19,830 nucleotides of DNA, taken from the NCBI GenBank assembly GCA_945861235.1, contig CAMATV010000012.1, forward strand, positions 1 through 19,830. Reading direction: 5' to 3'. The notes under the pieces were generated by a model. The model was not told the DNA's origin. It did no database searches and saw nothing but the letters and a program-made list of their open reading frames with translations. Below are positions 1 to 8,415 of this stretch, piece after piece (position 1 is the first letter of the stretch; every line of letters starts with the position of its first letter). The DNA is from Opitutus sp. GAS368. Lineage in GTDB: Bacteria; Verrucomicrobiota; Verrucomicrobiia; Opitutales; Opitutaceae. A program made the position numbers and the translations under genes.

Positions 1-1398
1 AAGATTCTCGCGAAGGCCAAAGAGCTCAACGTCGACCTCATCGGTCTCTCCGGCCTCATCACCCCCTCGCTCGACGAGATGGTTTACGTCGCGAAAGAAA
101 TGAAACGCGGCGGTTTCACCATCCCGCTGCTCATCGGTGGCGCCACCACCAGCCCCGCCCACGCTGCCGTCAAAATCGCGCCCGAGTATCCGGGCGGTGT
201 CGTCCACGTCCTCGACGCCTCGCGCGTCGTTAACGTCGTCAGCTCCCTGCTCTCTCCCGAACAGAAGCCCGCCTTCATCGCTGAAAATATCGCGAAGCAA
301 GAGCGCCAACGCGAAGAATTCAACGCCCGCCGCAACAAACGCCCGCTCCTCACTCTCGAGCAGGCCCGCTCCCGCAAACCGACCTACGACTGGCCAACCA
401 TCGACATCCCCCGCCCCGCCTTCCTCGGCACCCGCGTCTACTCTTCCGAAAGTGGCACCGGCTTCCCACCCGTGGGTTCACCCGCTTCCGTTCCGTCGCT
501 CAACGCTGAACCCTCAACGCTCAACTTAGGCGACATCGTCCCCTATATCGACTGGTCGCCCTTCTTCAGCGCTTGGGAACTCCACGGCCGCTTTCCGCAA
601 ATCCTCGACGACGTCGTCGTCGGCGTCGAAGCGAAGAAGCTCTTCGCCGACGCGCAGAAACTCCTCGCGCAAATCGTCACCGAAAAACGTTTCACCGCCA
701 AAGCCATCATCGGCTTCTGGCCCGGCAACGCCGTCGGCGACGACATCGAGATTTACGCCGACGAGTCCCGCACCGCCGTCGTCACCCGCTTCCACCAGCT
801 CCGACAGCAGATGGACAAACCCGCCGACCAATTTAACCACTGCCTCGCCGATTACCTCGCGCCGCGCGACAGCGGCCGCCTCGACTACTGCGGCGGCTTC
901 GCGGTCACCGCCGGCCACGGCGTCGAGGAATTCGCCGCCGAGTTCCGCGCGAAACACGACGACTACAACGCGATCATGGCCCAAGCCCTCGGCGACCGCC
1001 TCGCCGAAGCGCTCGCCGAGCTGATGCACAAAAAGGCGCGCGACTTCTGCGGCTACGGCCAAACCGAAAACCTCCCGATGGAGGACCTCATCCGCGAAAA
1101 ATACCGCGGCGTCCGCCCCGCCCCCGGTTATCCCGCGTGCCCCGACCACACCGAAAAACCGATCCTCTTCAGCCTCCTCGGCGTGGAAGCCGCCACCGGC
1201 ATCACGCTCACCGAAAGCTGCGCGATGTCGCCCGCGTCCTCCGTGAGCGGCTGGTATTTTAACCACCCCGACTCAAAATATTTCGGGGTCGGCAAACTCG
1301 GTAAAGACCAGGTCACCGACTACGCCGCCCGCAAGAGTCAGACCGTGACGGAAGCCGAAAAATGGCTCGGGCCGTATCTCGATTACGATCCGAGCTAA
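1..1398 (+). CDS. metH: Cobalamin-dependent methionine synthase, C-terminal part (5' end outside window)
   Basis: MetH transfers a methyl group from 5-methyltetrahydrofolate to homocysteine through B12 in the cytoplasm. The frame is open from base 1, so 465 C-terminal residues are present and the homocysteine, folate and cap domains lie upstream. Residues 12-27 (DLIGLSGLITPSLDEM) and IGGATTS just after belong to the B12-binding Rossmann domain. The AdoMet-dependent reactivation domain follows: YIDWSPFF, WELHGRFPQIL, then RPAPGYPACPDHTEK from about residue 372, the AdoMet-binding signature, and SPASSVSGWYFNHPDSKYF near the end. Between LGTRVY and DIVPYIDW there is an insertion of roughly 20-25 residues relative to remembered family sequences, ending in PSLNAEPSTLN encoded by a heptanucleotide repeat. 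The stop is TAA at 1396-1398. Family assignment is secure. Confidence 0.97.
   Translation, partial: KILAKAKELNVDLIGLSGLITPSLDEMVYVAKEMKRGGFTIPLLIGGATTSPAHAAVKIAPEYPGGVVHVLDASRVVNVVSSLLSPEQKPAFIAENIAKQERQREEFNARRNKRPLLTLEQARSRKPTYDWPTIDIPRPAFLGTRVYSSESGTGFPPVGSPASVPSLNAEPSTLNLGDIVPYIDWSPFFSAWELHGRFPQILDDVVVGVEAKKLFADAQKLLAQIVTEKRFTAKAIIGFWPGNAVGDDIEIYADESRTAVVTRFHQLRQQMDKPADQFNHCLADYLAPRDSGRLDYCGGFAVTAGHGVEEFAAEFRAKHDDYNAIMAQALGDRLAEALAELMHKKARDFCGYGQTENLPMEDLIREKYRGVRPAPGYPACPDHTEKPILFSLLGVEAATGITLTESCAMSPASSVSGWYFNHPDSKYFGVGKLGKDQVTDYAARKSQTVTEAEKWLGPYLDYDPS
499..526 (+). repeat. In-frame heptanucleotide tandem repeat inside metH (4 units)
   Basis: Four consecutive 7-bp units fit the consensus CTCAACG/C/T with one interior substitution (second unit CTGAACC). 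They encode LNAEPSTLN in the linker between the B12 and AdoMet domains of MetH. The same repeat family occurs in frame at 11138-11186 and 16332-16380. Confidence 0.8.
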
Positions 1399-1400
1399 GA

Positions 1401-1417
1401 CAGCCGAAACTCGGCTG
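1401..1417 (+). terminator. Hairpin directly after metH
   Basis: CAGCCGA and TCGGCTG form a perfect 7-bp stem around an AAC loop, starting two bases after the metH stop codon. No U-run follows on the + strand (AGCCAAAAAATTC instead), so it is not a textbook intrinsic terminator. It may still protect or end the metH transcript. Confidence 0.4.
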
Positions 1418-1430
1418 AGCCAAAAAATTC

Positions 1431-1451
1431 AGTCGAGAGCCCAGAGCAGAG
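1431..1451 (-). repeat. Possible degenerate heptanucleotide repeat, intergenic
   Basis: Read on the minus strand, three consecutive 7-mers (CTCTGCT, CTGGGCT, CTCGACT) resemble decayed members of the CTCAACG family found inside three genes of this window. It lies between the metH hairpin and the GC-rich palindrome. With only three decayed units the match is suggestive rather than firm. Confidence 0.4.
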
Positions 1452-1552
1452 CGCCGAATCAAACGGTGAATCTGGTCTCCGTGGGTGGTCGCGCGTCGTT
1501 CAGCTCTGAAGATCGATCTCTTCTTCCAACGTCCTTTGGTTTCTAGACTGAA

Positions 1553-1616
1553 GGCCGGGTTGCCCGCTGTAGGCCCGGCCGGTGGCCGGGTTGCCCGCCC
1601 AACGGGCGGGCCTACA
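1553..1616. repeat. GC-rich REP-like palindromic element between convergent genes
   Basis: A 15-bp direct repeat (GGCCGGGTTGCCCGC) sits at 1553-1567 and 1584-1598. An inverted pair TGTAGGCCCG (1568-1577) and CGGGCCTACA (1607-1616) encloses an inner hairpin GCCCGCCC-AAC-GGGCGGGC (1593-1611). It lies between convergent metH (+) and the M28 peptidase gene (-), where it could act as a two-way transcription barrier. The compact nested structure is typical of dispersed REP-type repeats. The rest of the 1399-1681 gap shows no gene. Confidence 0.7.
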
Positions 1617-1681
1617 ATGGCAAAGTCTGAAACATACGAGACGTTGGGATGAGCTCTCAACGGCAGCGACTCGACTGAGGG

Positions 1682-3559
1682 TCAGCGTCTCGCGGGTTCC
1701 GTTGTGGTCGGGGTGCCCGCCGGCGAAGGAGCAGCGGCCGGCACCGGCCGCACAGGCTTGCGCGGGATTTTCCCGTCACTCATCGCCGCCTCGTAAACAA
1801 AGGCCGCCATGATCACCGCCGCCTGCTTCATGTCGTCGGCGATCACGCGGTCAAACACGTCCATATTCCCGTGATGTGTGCGCGACCAGTATTCGATCTC
1901 ATCTTGAATAAATTGAAAACCTGGCAGCCCGACTTGATCAAAGGGCAGATGGTCGGTGCCACCCGTATTCGCAAGCGACACCGTTTCGGCGCCGAGGTCT
2001 TTGAAGGGTTTGAGCCACTGTCGGAAAATTGGCCGGGCCGCCTCGTTGTTTTGCAGATAAATGCCGCGGATCTTGCCGCCCCCGTTGTCGAGATTGAAGT
2101 AGGCCGAGAGTTTTTCGTGGCCGGGTTTCTTCTCGATCTCACCACTGGCGCCGGTGCGGGTGGTCGCAAAGGGATCCGCGTCCTCACGGGGCGCGGCACC
2201 TGCCGCCGGGGTGTTTTTGGGCACACCGAAATGCGCCGTCACATAGGCCTTCGAACCCAGTAGGCCCTGCTCCTCACCCGTCCACAGCGCCACGCGGATC
2301 GTGCGGCGGGGTTTGAGGTCCAGCGCTCTCAAAATCCGCACCACCTCCATCACCACCGCCGAACCCGCCGCGTTATCGGTCGCGCCCGTGCCGCTCTGCC
2401 ATGAGTCGAGGTGCGCGCCGAGCATGACCAGCTCGTCGGCGAGATCCGAGCCGGGGATTTCCGCGACGACGTTGGCCGCCATGAGCTCCCCGGTGTGATA
2501 GTCCGTTTGCAGATCCACGGCGGCGCGGAGTTGCTCGCCTGCTGCCGTCAACCGCACCAGCCGATTGTAGTGTTCGGCGGCCACCGTGATTTGCGGGATG
2601 ATCGGTGGTGCGTCGGTTTTCCACACCGGAACGTTCCGGATCGCGGGAGTGATCGTACCGCCTTTCGGCCCTTTCTTGGCGGTGGCCGATTTCTCCTCTG
2701 GCGGGGTTGCTTTTTTGGTCGCCGCCTTCGCCGATTTTTCGGTCGCAGCCACGCGCGGCGGGTAGACCGTCGCCGCCGCGGTGAAGAGCGTGCCCGACTC
2801 TCCGATCCGGCTGGGTTGCAGGAGAACCGCCACACCTTCTTCGGAGAAAAACTGGTAACGACGCGGCAACAGCGCGAGGGCCGCGCGCTGCTCCGGCGTC
2901 GCCAGCGCCGAGCCGGTCGTCGGCCTGGCCGAGCCGCTCGCTCCGTCGGAATTGGCCAGCGCCAGCAAGTTCGCCTCTGTGCGGCGACCCGCGAGCGGGT
3001 CGAACTTCACCTTAATCTCTTGTATCGGGCCATCGAGGACGATCTTGCCCTTAAGCTTGCCGCGATACCGTTCGAAGTCTTCCGATTTTTTGATGTCGAC
3101 GTGGATCACGTCGGCCTCGAGCGGCTGAATCCCCACACTCGGCGACCACGCTTTCGGATAGGCAATCAGCGGGATCGCCTGCGGCGCGACGATTTGCGCG
3201 GAAAACCGTCGCAGCGACCACCCCCGCCCGAATGGTCCCCACGGTTCCAGCGCCGCGTTCTGCAGCCCCCACGTCGTGAACCGATCCCGCGCCCACTCGC
3301 TCGCGCGGCGCAATTCAGGGGAGCCCGTGAGCCGTGGCCCCACGATGTCGGTGAGATGACTCAGCGTCGCCATCACTTCGGAACGATTGAGGCCCTCGTC
3401 GCGAATGCGGGCGACCGGGTCGGTCGCGGGCGCGACGGCGGGCGCGGCAGTCAGTTTCTGCTCGGCCCCATCCGTCGTGGCCGCCGGTTGCGCGTGAGTC
3501 ACGCTGGCGACCGAAAGCCAAAGCAACGCAATCGTCCGGCGGGGAATAGGGGTCTGCAT
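1682..3559 (-). CDS. Exported M28-family zinc metallopeptidase (carboxypeptidase Q / aminopeptidase-like)
   Basis: M28 peptidases are co-catalytic di-zinc exopeptidases. The 625-residue product starts with a signal peptide (RR, hydrophobic stretch, cleavage near THAQ-PA), so it is probably periplasmic or secreted. The catalytic domain is complete: H383 (GAHLDSW), D395 (ATDNAAG), E429/E430 (GEEQGLLGS; general base and metal ligand), D491 (FNLDNGGG) and H563 (THHGNMD). The region between the N-terminal helix and the catalytic core (about 110-370) is in the usual position of a PA-like insert. It carries a Lys/Ala/Thr-rich low-complexity segment near 272-300, and the C-terminus is Pro/Ala-rich. 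ATG start at 3559 is preceded by a purine-rich GAGAGTGATGGGAA. The esterase gene lies about 100 bp upstream on the same strand and may be co-transcribed. Substrate unknown. Confidence 0.93.
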   Translation of the reverse strand: MQTPIPRRTIALLWLSVASVTHAQPAATTDGAEQKLTAAPAVAPATDPVARIRDEGLNRSEVMATLSHLTDIVGPRLTGSPELRRASEWARDRFTTWGLQNAALEPWGPFGRGWSLRRFSAQIVAPQAIPLIAYPKAWSPSVGIQPLEADVIHVDIKKSEDFERYRGKLKGKIVLDGPIQEIKVKFDPLAGRRTEANLLALANSDGASGSARPTTGSALATPEQRAALALLPRRYQFFSEEGVAVLLQPSRIGESGTLFTAAATVYPPRVAATEKSAKAATKKATPPEEKSATAKKGPKGGTITPAIRNVPVWKTDAPPIIPQITVAAEHYNRLVRLTAAGEQLRAAVDLQTDYHTGELMAANVVAEIPGSDLADELVMLGAHLDSWQSGTGATDNAAGSAVVMEVVRILRALDLKPRRTIRVALWTGEEQGLLGSKAYVTAHFGVPKNTPAAGAAPREDADPFATTRTGASGEIEKKPGHEKLSAYFNLDNGGGKIRGIYLQNNEAARPIFRQWLKPFKDLGAETVSLANTGGTDHLPFDQVGLPGFQFIQDEIEYWSRTHHGNMDVFDRVIADDMKQAAVIMAAFVYEAAMSDGKIPRKPVRPVPAAAPSPAGTPTTTEPARR

Positions 3560-3661
3560 TTCCCATCACTCTCCGGCGCCGCCACGCGTCGCAACCGGAA
3601 AAATGTCGATGCGGAGACGGGCCGGGCCACTCGCAAAAGCGCCGCACGCCACCTGGTCGGG

Positions 3662-4579
3662 CTAGCGATGCGCTGGCTGCAGCCACCCCGACGCCTTCAT
3701 CCAGTCGGCCACGCGATCCGGCCAGGTCGTAACATCGTCCACCGTGCGGCGCAGCCCGTAGCCGTGACCGCCCCGCGGATACACGTGCATCTCGGCCGGC
3801 ACCTTGGCGTTTTTCAGCGCCGCATAATAAAACAGCGCGTTCTCAACGCGCACCGGATCATCCTCGGCCATCGCGAGAAAAGTCGGGGGTGTCGTGGTCG
3901 CGCTCACCGGGAGCTCTGGAGCGATCGCTTCACCCTGTTCCTTCAACGTCAAATATCCCGGATAGATCAGCACGGCGAAATCGGGCCGACAGCTCAACGT
4001 ATCCGCGCGGTCGATCGCCGCGTAAGTGCGCGTGGCGGGCTGAGTGCTCAGCACCGCCGCGAGGTGCCCGCCGGCGGAAAAACCCAGCACGCCGATCCGC
4101 GTGGGATCGATCCCCCACTCCGCCGCGCGGTGGCGCACGAGGCCGAGCGCACGCTGTGCATCCTGAAGAGGCGCCGCATGTTTCTCCACACCCGCCCGCC
4201 GCGGCACGCGATACTTCAAAAGCACCGCCGTCACGCCGATCGCGTTCAGCCACTCGCAGACCTCCGTGCCCTCCAGGTCGAGCGCAAGGATGTTGTAACC
4301 GCCGCCCGGACACACGAGCACGGCCGCCCCGGTGTTCTTCTCGGTCGCTGGCGAGTAAATCGTCAGCGTCGGATTCGCCACATTACCCAGCCGCACCACC
4401 GCTTTTCCGGCGATCAGTTTGTCCGTGGCCTTGGTGTTATCCGCTTCCGGCGGCAAATCCTTCGTTTCATCCGGAGCCCGTCCGGGCCACAGCGCAATCG
4501 GTTGCGAAACGGCACCCAACGCCGCGCCAGCGAACGTCAGGAAGACACCGAGCGAACGAAAAAAACGGCTAAGCTTCAC
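3662..4579 (-). CDS. Exported alpha/beta-hydrolase (acetyl-esterase / lipase-like)
   Basis: A 305-residue serine hydrolase with an N-terminal signal peptide (KLSRFFRSLGVFLTFAGAALGA), so probably periplasmic. The oxyanion loop reads CPGGGYN. The nucleophile elbow GFSAGG places the serine at 168, the acid is D240 or D241 in AEDDPV, and the histidine is H272 in GGHGYG, giving a complete triad. The form of the oxyanion loop and elbow, and an IALWPGRAPDE-type N-terminus, match the endo-xylanase-associated acetyl-esterase group within the fold-3 hydrolases; deacetylation of plant polysaccharide is an inference. The start is GTG at 4579 and no clear Shine-Dalgarno site precedes it. The gene is divergent from the sialidase-like gene and upstream of the M28 peptidase on the same strand. 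Confidence 0.9.
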   Translation of the reverse strand: MKLSRFFRSLGVFLTFAGAALGAVSQPIALWPGRAPDETKDLPPEADNTKATDKLIAGKAVVRLGNVANPTLTIYSPATEKNTGAAVLVCPGGGYNILALDLEGTEVCEWLNAIGVTAVLLKYRVPRRAGVEKHAAPLQDAQRALGLVRHRAAEWGIDPTRIGVLGFSAGGHLAAVLSTQPATRTYAAIDRADTLSCRPDFAVLIYPGYLTLKEQGEAIAPELPVSATTTPPTFLAMAEDDPVRVENALFYYAALKNAKVPAEMHVYPRGGHGYGLRRTVDDVTTWPDRVADWMKASGWLQPAHR

Positions 4580-4707
4580 GAGTGAGGTCTGGGGAATAGA
4601 GACACGGAGTTGGCCTCGAACCAGTCACCGTTTTCCCGCCACCGCAATCCGAACCTTACCAACGCCGGCCTTTACTCGCCGACCGGCCGAATCCAAGACT
4701 TCCCCCC

Positions 4708-5958
4708 GTGCCACTCTCACGCCGCGCCGGACTGCCCCACGTCTTGTCTTTGCTGCTCTCGGTCGCCTGCTGCCTGAGTAACGTCACCGGCAGCGAGCCC
4801 CCGTTTTTTCGCAGCGAGTTCCTCCAGCCACCCGATTCACTCCACAACCACGGCTCGTGCGTGGTCGAAACGGCCCACGGCGATCTCCTCGCCTGTTGGT
4901 TTCGCGGCTCCGGCGAACGGCAGGCCGACGACGTGAAGATCGTCGGCGCCCGTCTTCGCCGCGGAGCCGCAGCGTGGAGCGAGGCCTTCATCATGGCTGA
5001 TACGCCCGACCTCCCGGACACCAACTGCTGCATGGTCATCGATCCCCGCGGCATTCTCTGGCTCATCTGGCCCACCATTCTCGACAACCAGTGGGAATCC
5101 GCGCTGCTAAAATCCAAAACCTCCGATGATTTCCTTCGCGACGGCCCGCCCATCTGGAAAACCTCGGATGTCATCCACGTGAAGCCCGGTCCGGAATTCG
5201 CCGCTACCGTGAAGATCGCGATGGAACACTTTCGCCCGCGCGCCACCGAACCGAAAATCAAGGAGTACATCGACTACGCGCTCGCCGCCTCCACCGACAA
5301 ACTCAAGTTGCGCCTCGGTTGGATGACCCGCGCGCATCCCTTCATTCTCGATGGTCGGCGCCTCATCGTGCCGCTCTACTCCGACGGCTTTAATTTTTCC
5401 CTGATGGCCATCACCGACGACTGGGGTCAGACGTGGCACACCAGCCCGCCCCTCATCGGCGAGGGCAACGTCCAGCCCAGCATCGTGCGCCGCCAAGACG
5501 GCTCCCTTTACGCGATGATGCGCGACAACGGCCTCCCTCCCCAGCGGATCCAACACGCGTCCTCCAGCGATCGCGGCGAGTCGTGGACCGCCGTCACCGA
5601 CTCCGCCCTCCCTGATCCCGGCGCCGGACTCGAAGTCATTGCCCTCACCAACGGCCACTGGGTCGTCGTCAACAACGACACCGAAAACGGCCGTCACAGT
5701 CTCTGCGTTCGCGTCTCTGACGACGAAGGCAAGACGTGGAAATGGAGCCGACACTTGGAGCGTGATCAGCCTGGCCCCGACGCGGGCCGCTACGGCTATC
5801 CCAGTCTCATCCAAGCGAAAGACGGCACCCTGCACGCCACCTACAGCTACGCGATCTCACCCGCAAAAGCCGCCCAAGACGCCGCCGGCCGCGCGCTCCG
5901 CGAGACGATCAAACACGCCCATTTCAACGAAGCGTGGATTCTCGCCGGAGACCCGTGA
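4708..5958 (+). CDS. Secreted BNR-repeat sialidase-like glycoside hydrolase
   Basis: A 416-residue product with an N-terminal signal peptide (LSLLLSVACCLSNVTG). Three Asp boxes of the S/T-x-D-x-G-x-T/S-W type are visible at T236-W243 (TDDWGQTW), S286-W293 (SSDRGESW) and S337-W344 (SDDEGKTW), the hallmark of the six-bladed sialidase propeller. The N-terminal FLQPPDSLHNHGSCVVE and GDLLACWFRGSGE match the BNR_2 family, often labelled exo-alpha-sialidase in Verrucomicrobiota and Planctomycetota. Whether it cleaves sialic acid, or another sugar as many members may, cannot be told from sequence. The start is GTG at 4708, preceded by a pyrimidine run (CTTCCCCCC) with no Shine-Dalgarno site. No later start leaves a good signal peptide. 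It is divergent from the esterase gene across 128 bp. Confidence 0.88.
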   Translation: MPLSRRAGLPHVLSLLLSVACCLSNVTGSEPPFFRSEFLQPPDSLHNHGSCVVETAHGDLLACWFRGSGERQADDVKIVGARLRRGAAAWSEAFIMADTPDLPDTNCCMVIDPRGILWLIWPTILDNQWESALLKSKTSDDFLRDGPPIWKTSDVIHVKPGPEFAATVKIAMEHFRPRATEPKIKEYIDYALAASTDKLKLRLGWMTRAHPFILDGRRLIVPLYSDGFNFSLMAITDDWGQTWHTSPPLIGEGNVQPSIVRRQDGSLYAMMRDNGLPPQRIQHASSSDRGESWTAVTDSALPDPGAGLEVIALTNGHWVVVNNDTENGRHSLCVRVSDDEGKTWKWSRHLERDQPGPDAGRYGYPSLIQAKDGTLHATYSYAISPAKAAQDAAGRALRETIKHAHFNEAWILAGDP

Positions 5959-5987
5959 CCGCACTCACTCGTCGGCCCGACCACTCC

Positions 5988-6060
5988 GTCGCCGCGAACG
6001 CCAGCGAGTGGCTTTCCACTCTTCGTAGCCGCGAGCGCCAGCGAGTGGATTTCCACCCTT
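5988..6060. repeat. Tandem pair of 36-bp hairpin repeats between convergent genes
   Basis: Copies at 5988-6023 and 6025-6060 differ at about 4 of 36 positions. Each holds a small hairpin. In copy one GAGTGG (6006-6011) pairs perfectly with CCACTC (6016-6021) over a CTTT loop; copy two has one mismatch. The pair fills most of the gap between the sialidase-like gene (+) and the S9 peptidase gene (-) and may form a two-way 3' boundary. The layout resembles dispersed REP-type intergenic repeats. Confidence 0.75.
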
Positions 6061-6067
6061 CACTCGT

Positions 6068-8218
6068 TCACTTCAGCTTCGCCCACAGAAATCCAAACGT
6101 GCGCGCAATCCGCGTCGCCAGCTGCTCGTTCGTCACGCTGCCGTGGTGGCCGCCTTCGGTGTTTTCATAATAATCCACGGCGTAGCCCAACGATTCCATC
6201 TTGGCCGCCATCTTGCGGGCGTGGCCCGGATGGACGCGATCATCTCGCGTTGAAGTATAGAACATCACCGGCGGCAGCTTCCCCCCCGCCTGCACCCGCT
6301 GATACGGCGAGTATTTCTCGAGATAGGCCCACTCCGCCGGCACGTCCGGGTCCCCGTATTCCGCCACCCAACTCGCGCCAGCCAGAAGTTTGGGATACCG
6401 CTGCATATCGACCAACGGATTACCGCACACCACGGCGCCATAAAGTTCAGGGTGCCGGACCATCGTCGCCGCCACCAGCAGTCCACCGTTGCTGCGACCC
6501 TCGATCCCGAGGTGCGCAGCCGAAGTGATTTTTCTCGCCGCGAGGTCGCGGGCCACCGCCTCAAAGTCTTCGAAACACTTGTAGTGATTTTCTTTCAACA
6601 CCGAGGTATGCCACGCCGGTCCGAATTCACCGCCGCCCCGGATGTTCGCGAGCACAAACACCCCGCCGCGCTCGAGCCACAATTTCCCATACGCGCCATG
6701 GAGTTCCTCGTAGGAACCGGAGTAAGAGGGCGTGAGCGAATTCTCAAAGCCACCGTAGGAAAACATCCACGTCGGTGCCCGGCCGTCGCGCACCAGGCCC
6801 TTCGCCATGACGACAAAATAGGGCACCCGCGTGCCGTCCGCCGAGGTTGCCCAGTATTGGGCGACCTCAAACTTGGTCCCGTCAAACGCCGGCGCCTGCG
6901 ATTTCAGCAACCCGGGCAAGCGACCGTCTGCCCCGACCAAATACAACGCCGGCGGCGTCAAAAACGACTGATACTCCACCAACGCATCGCCGCTCTCGTC
7001 CTCCGTGGATTTAATCGTCAACGCGCCATGATCCTCAAAAGGAACCTGCGTCCGACTCCACGCGACCGCCCCTTTCTCTCCGGGGGTCAAGCGATCGAGC
7101 CGACCGCGCACGTCCTCCAGCGTGGTCACCCAAATGCCCGCCGGTGTCGGCACCACGGCTTTGATCACAGAGCGCGCGGTCGGTGCGATCACGAGTTCGA
7201 CCTTGCCGACCTCGCCTCGCAACGCACTCGCGTCCGCCACCATCACGGCACCGCTCGGAAACCGAGTGCCCCCGCGCGTCCACGCTTCCTTCAACCGGAT
7301 CACGAGCCGCCCGCGAAACCCGCCCACGACCCGTGCGGTCGGCGGCAGATCGAGCGGTTTGAGTTCTCCACCGATGACCTGATAATTCTTCTGCGTCCAA
7401 AACGTGAGCCCTTCGCTCACGAGGTCGAGGTCGCCTTCCTTCGCCCGCACCCGCCGCGCCGTCGTTGACACTGAGTTCGCCGCCCCGGTGTGCAGGACGA
7501 CGGCGGCCGTCAGCGGCGTGTCCCGCGTCCAGAGCTTCACGGTGCGGGGATAGCCCGATTTCGTCAGCGAACCCGGACCGAAGTCCGTGCCGACATAAAG
7601 AGTGTTTTCGTCGCGCCAAGCCACGCGCGACTTGGCCGACGGCAGAAAAAATCCACCGGTCACGAAGGCTTTTTTTTCGACGTCAAACTCCCGCACTTCC
7701 GACGCATCGCCGCCACCTGGCGCGAGCCGAAGGAGACACCGACGATTTCCCGGCGGCAGCCAAATCGCACCGCCGAACGCCCAGGACCGGCCCTCCGCCT
7801 TCGCCAGCGCATCGACATCGAGCACCGTCTCCCACTTCGGTTCCACGCGGCGAAACTCGTCGAGCGTCGTGCGCCGGTAGAGTCCCCGGGGATGCTCGCG
7901 ATCCTGCCACAGACTGTAGAGATACGCCCCGTGTTGCGAAACCTCCGGCAGACGTGACGGCGCATCGAGCACTGCGAGGGCGTCACGGTCGAGCCCCGCA
8001 AACTCCGGCCGCGCCGTGAGCCACGTTGCGGTCTTGGCGTTCTGCTGATTAACCCACGCGAGCGCCGGCGCATCCTCAATACCTTCCAACCACAACCACG
8101 GGTCGTCTCTTTTTCCAGCGACTTCAGCGGACACCACGGGCGAAACCACCACCGGGATACCGATGATCAAACCGCCCAGCAAAATCCCCGCAATCCCATG
8201 TCGGCCAAAAATTCGCAT
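6068..8218 (-). CDS. Exported prolyl oligopeptidase family serine peptidase (S9A)
   Basis: A 716-residue enzyme beginning with a signal peptide or membrane anchor (GIAGILLGGLIIGIPVVVSPVVSAEV), followed by DDPWLWLEGIEDAPALAWVNQQN, the classic start of the S9A N-terminal segment. A seven-bladed propeller region precedes the C-terminal hydrolase domain. The domain shows NIRGGGEFGPAWH, the nucleophile in EGRSNGG (S576), the acid in TRDDRVHP (D659 or D660) and the histidine in EGGHHG (H691 or H692). Spacing agrees with porcine prolyl oligopeptidase. Length is normal for the family plus a signal. ATG at 8218 is preceded by TTAGGGTCA, a usable Shine-Dalgarno site. The role is probably breakdown of short proline-containing peptides outside the cytoplasm. 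It is divergent from the receiver gene and convergent with the sialidase-like gene. Confidence 0.95.
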   Translation of the reverse strand: MRIFGRHGIAGILLGGLIIGIPVVVSPVVSAEVAGKRDDPWLWLEGIEDAPALAWVNQQNAKTATWLTARPEFAGLDRDALAVLDAPSRLPEVSQHGAYLYSLWQDREHPRGLYRRTTLDEFRRVEPKWETVLDVDALAKAEGRSWAFGGAIWLPPGNRRCLLRLAPGGGDASEVREFDVEKKAFVTGGFFLPSAKSRVAWRDENTLYVGTDFGPGSLTKSGYPRTVKLWTRDTPLTAAVVLHTGAANSVSTTARRVRAKEGDLDLVSEGLTFWTQKNYQVIGGELKPLDLPPTARVVGGFRGRLVIRLKEAWTRGGTRFPSGAVMVADASALRGEVGKVELVIAPTARSVIKAVVPTPAGIWVTTLEDVRGRLDRLTPGEKGAVAWSRTQVPFEDHGALTIKSTEDESGDALVEYQSFLTPPALYLVGADGRLPGLLKSQAPAFDGTKFEVAQYWATSADGTRVPYFVVMAKGLVRDGRAPTWMFSYGGFENSLTPSYSGSYEELHGAYGKLWLERGGVFVLANIRGGGEFGPAWHTSVLKENHYKCFEDFEAVARDLAARKITSAAHLGIEGRSNGGLLVAATMVRHPELYGAVVCGNPLVDMQRYPKLLAGASWVAEYGDPDVPAEWAYLEKYSPYQRVQAGGKLPPVMFYTSTRDDRVHPGHARKMAAKMESLGYAVDYYENTEGGHHGSVTNEQLATRIARTFGFLWAKLK

Positions 8219-8415
8219 TGACCCTAACTAGGCTCCAGCGGCCCGTCGGCAACCCGTAACTCCGTCGCGCTCTCGCGGCCCGGCCCCGCACGGATTCCCA
8301 CAACGAGGATTCTGATAACGAGGCGCGCAATCCCGAGCGCAGTGTGCAACCTCGACCCGTCACCCCGCTCATGCCCGCGCCCTGAACTATTAATTCCGAG
8401 CCCGAGGGTCGGGCC

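Noticed and set aside
526..1266. 246-codon minus-strand open frame
   Set aside because: Antisense shadow of metH.
2411..4585. 724-codon open frame on the plus strand across two genes
   Set aside because: Runs antisense through the M28 peptidase and esterase genes and the gap between them. Arg/His-rich shadow with no domain.
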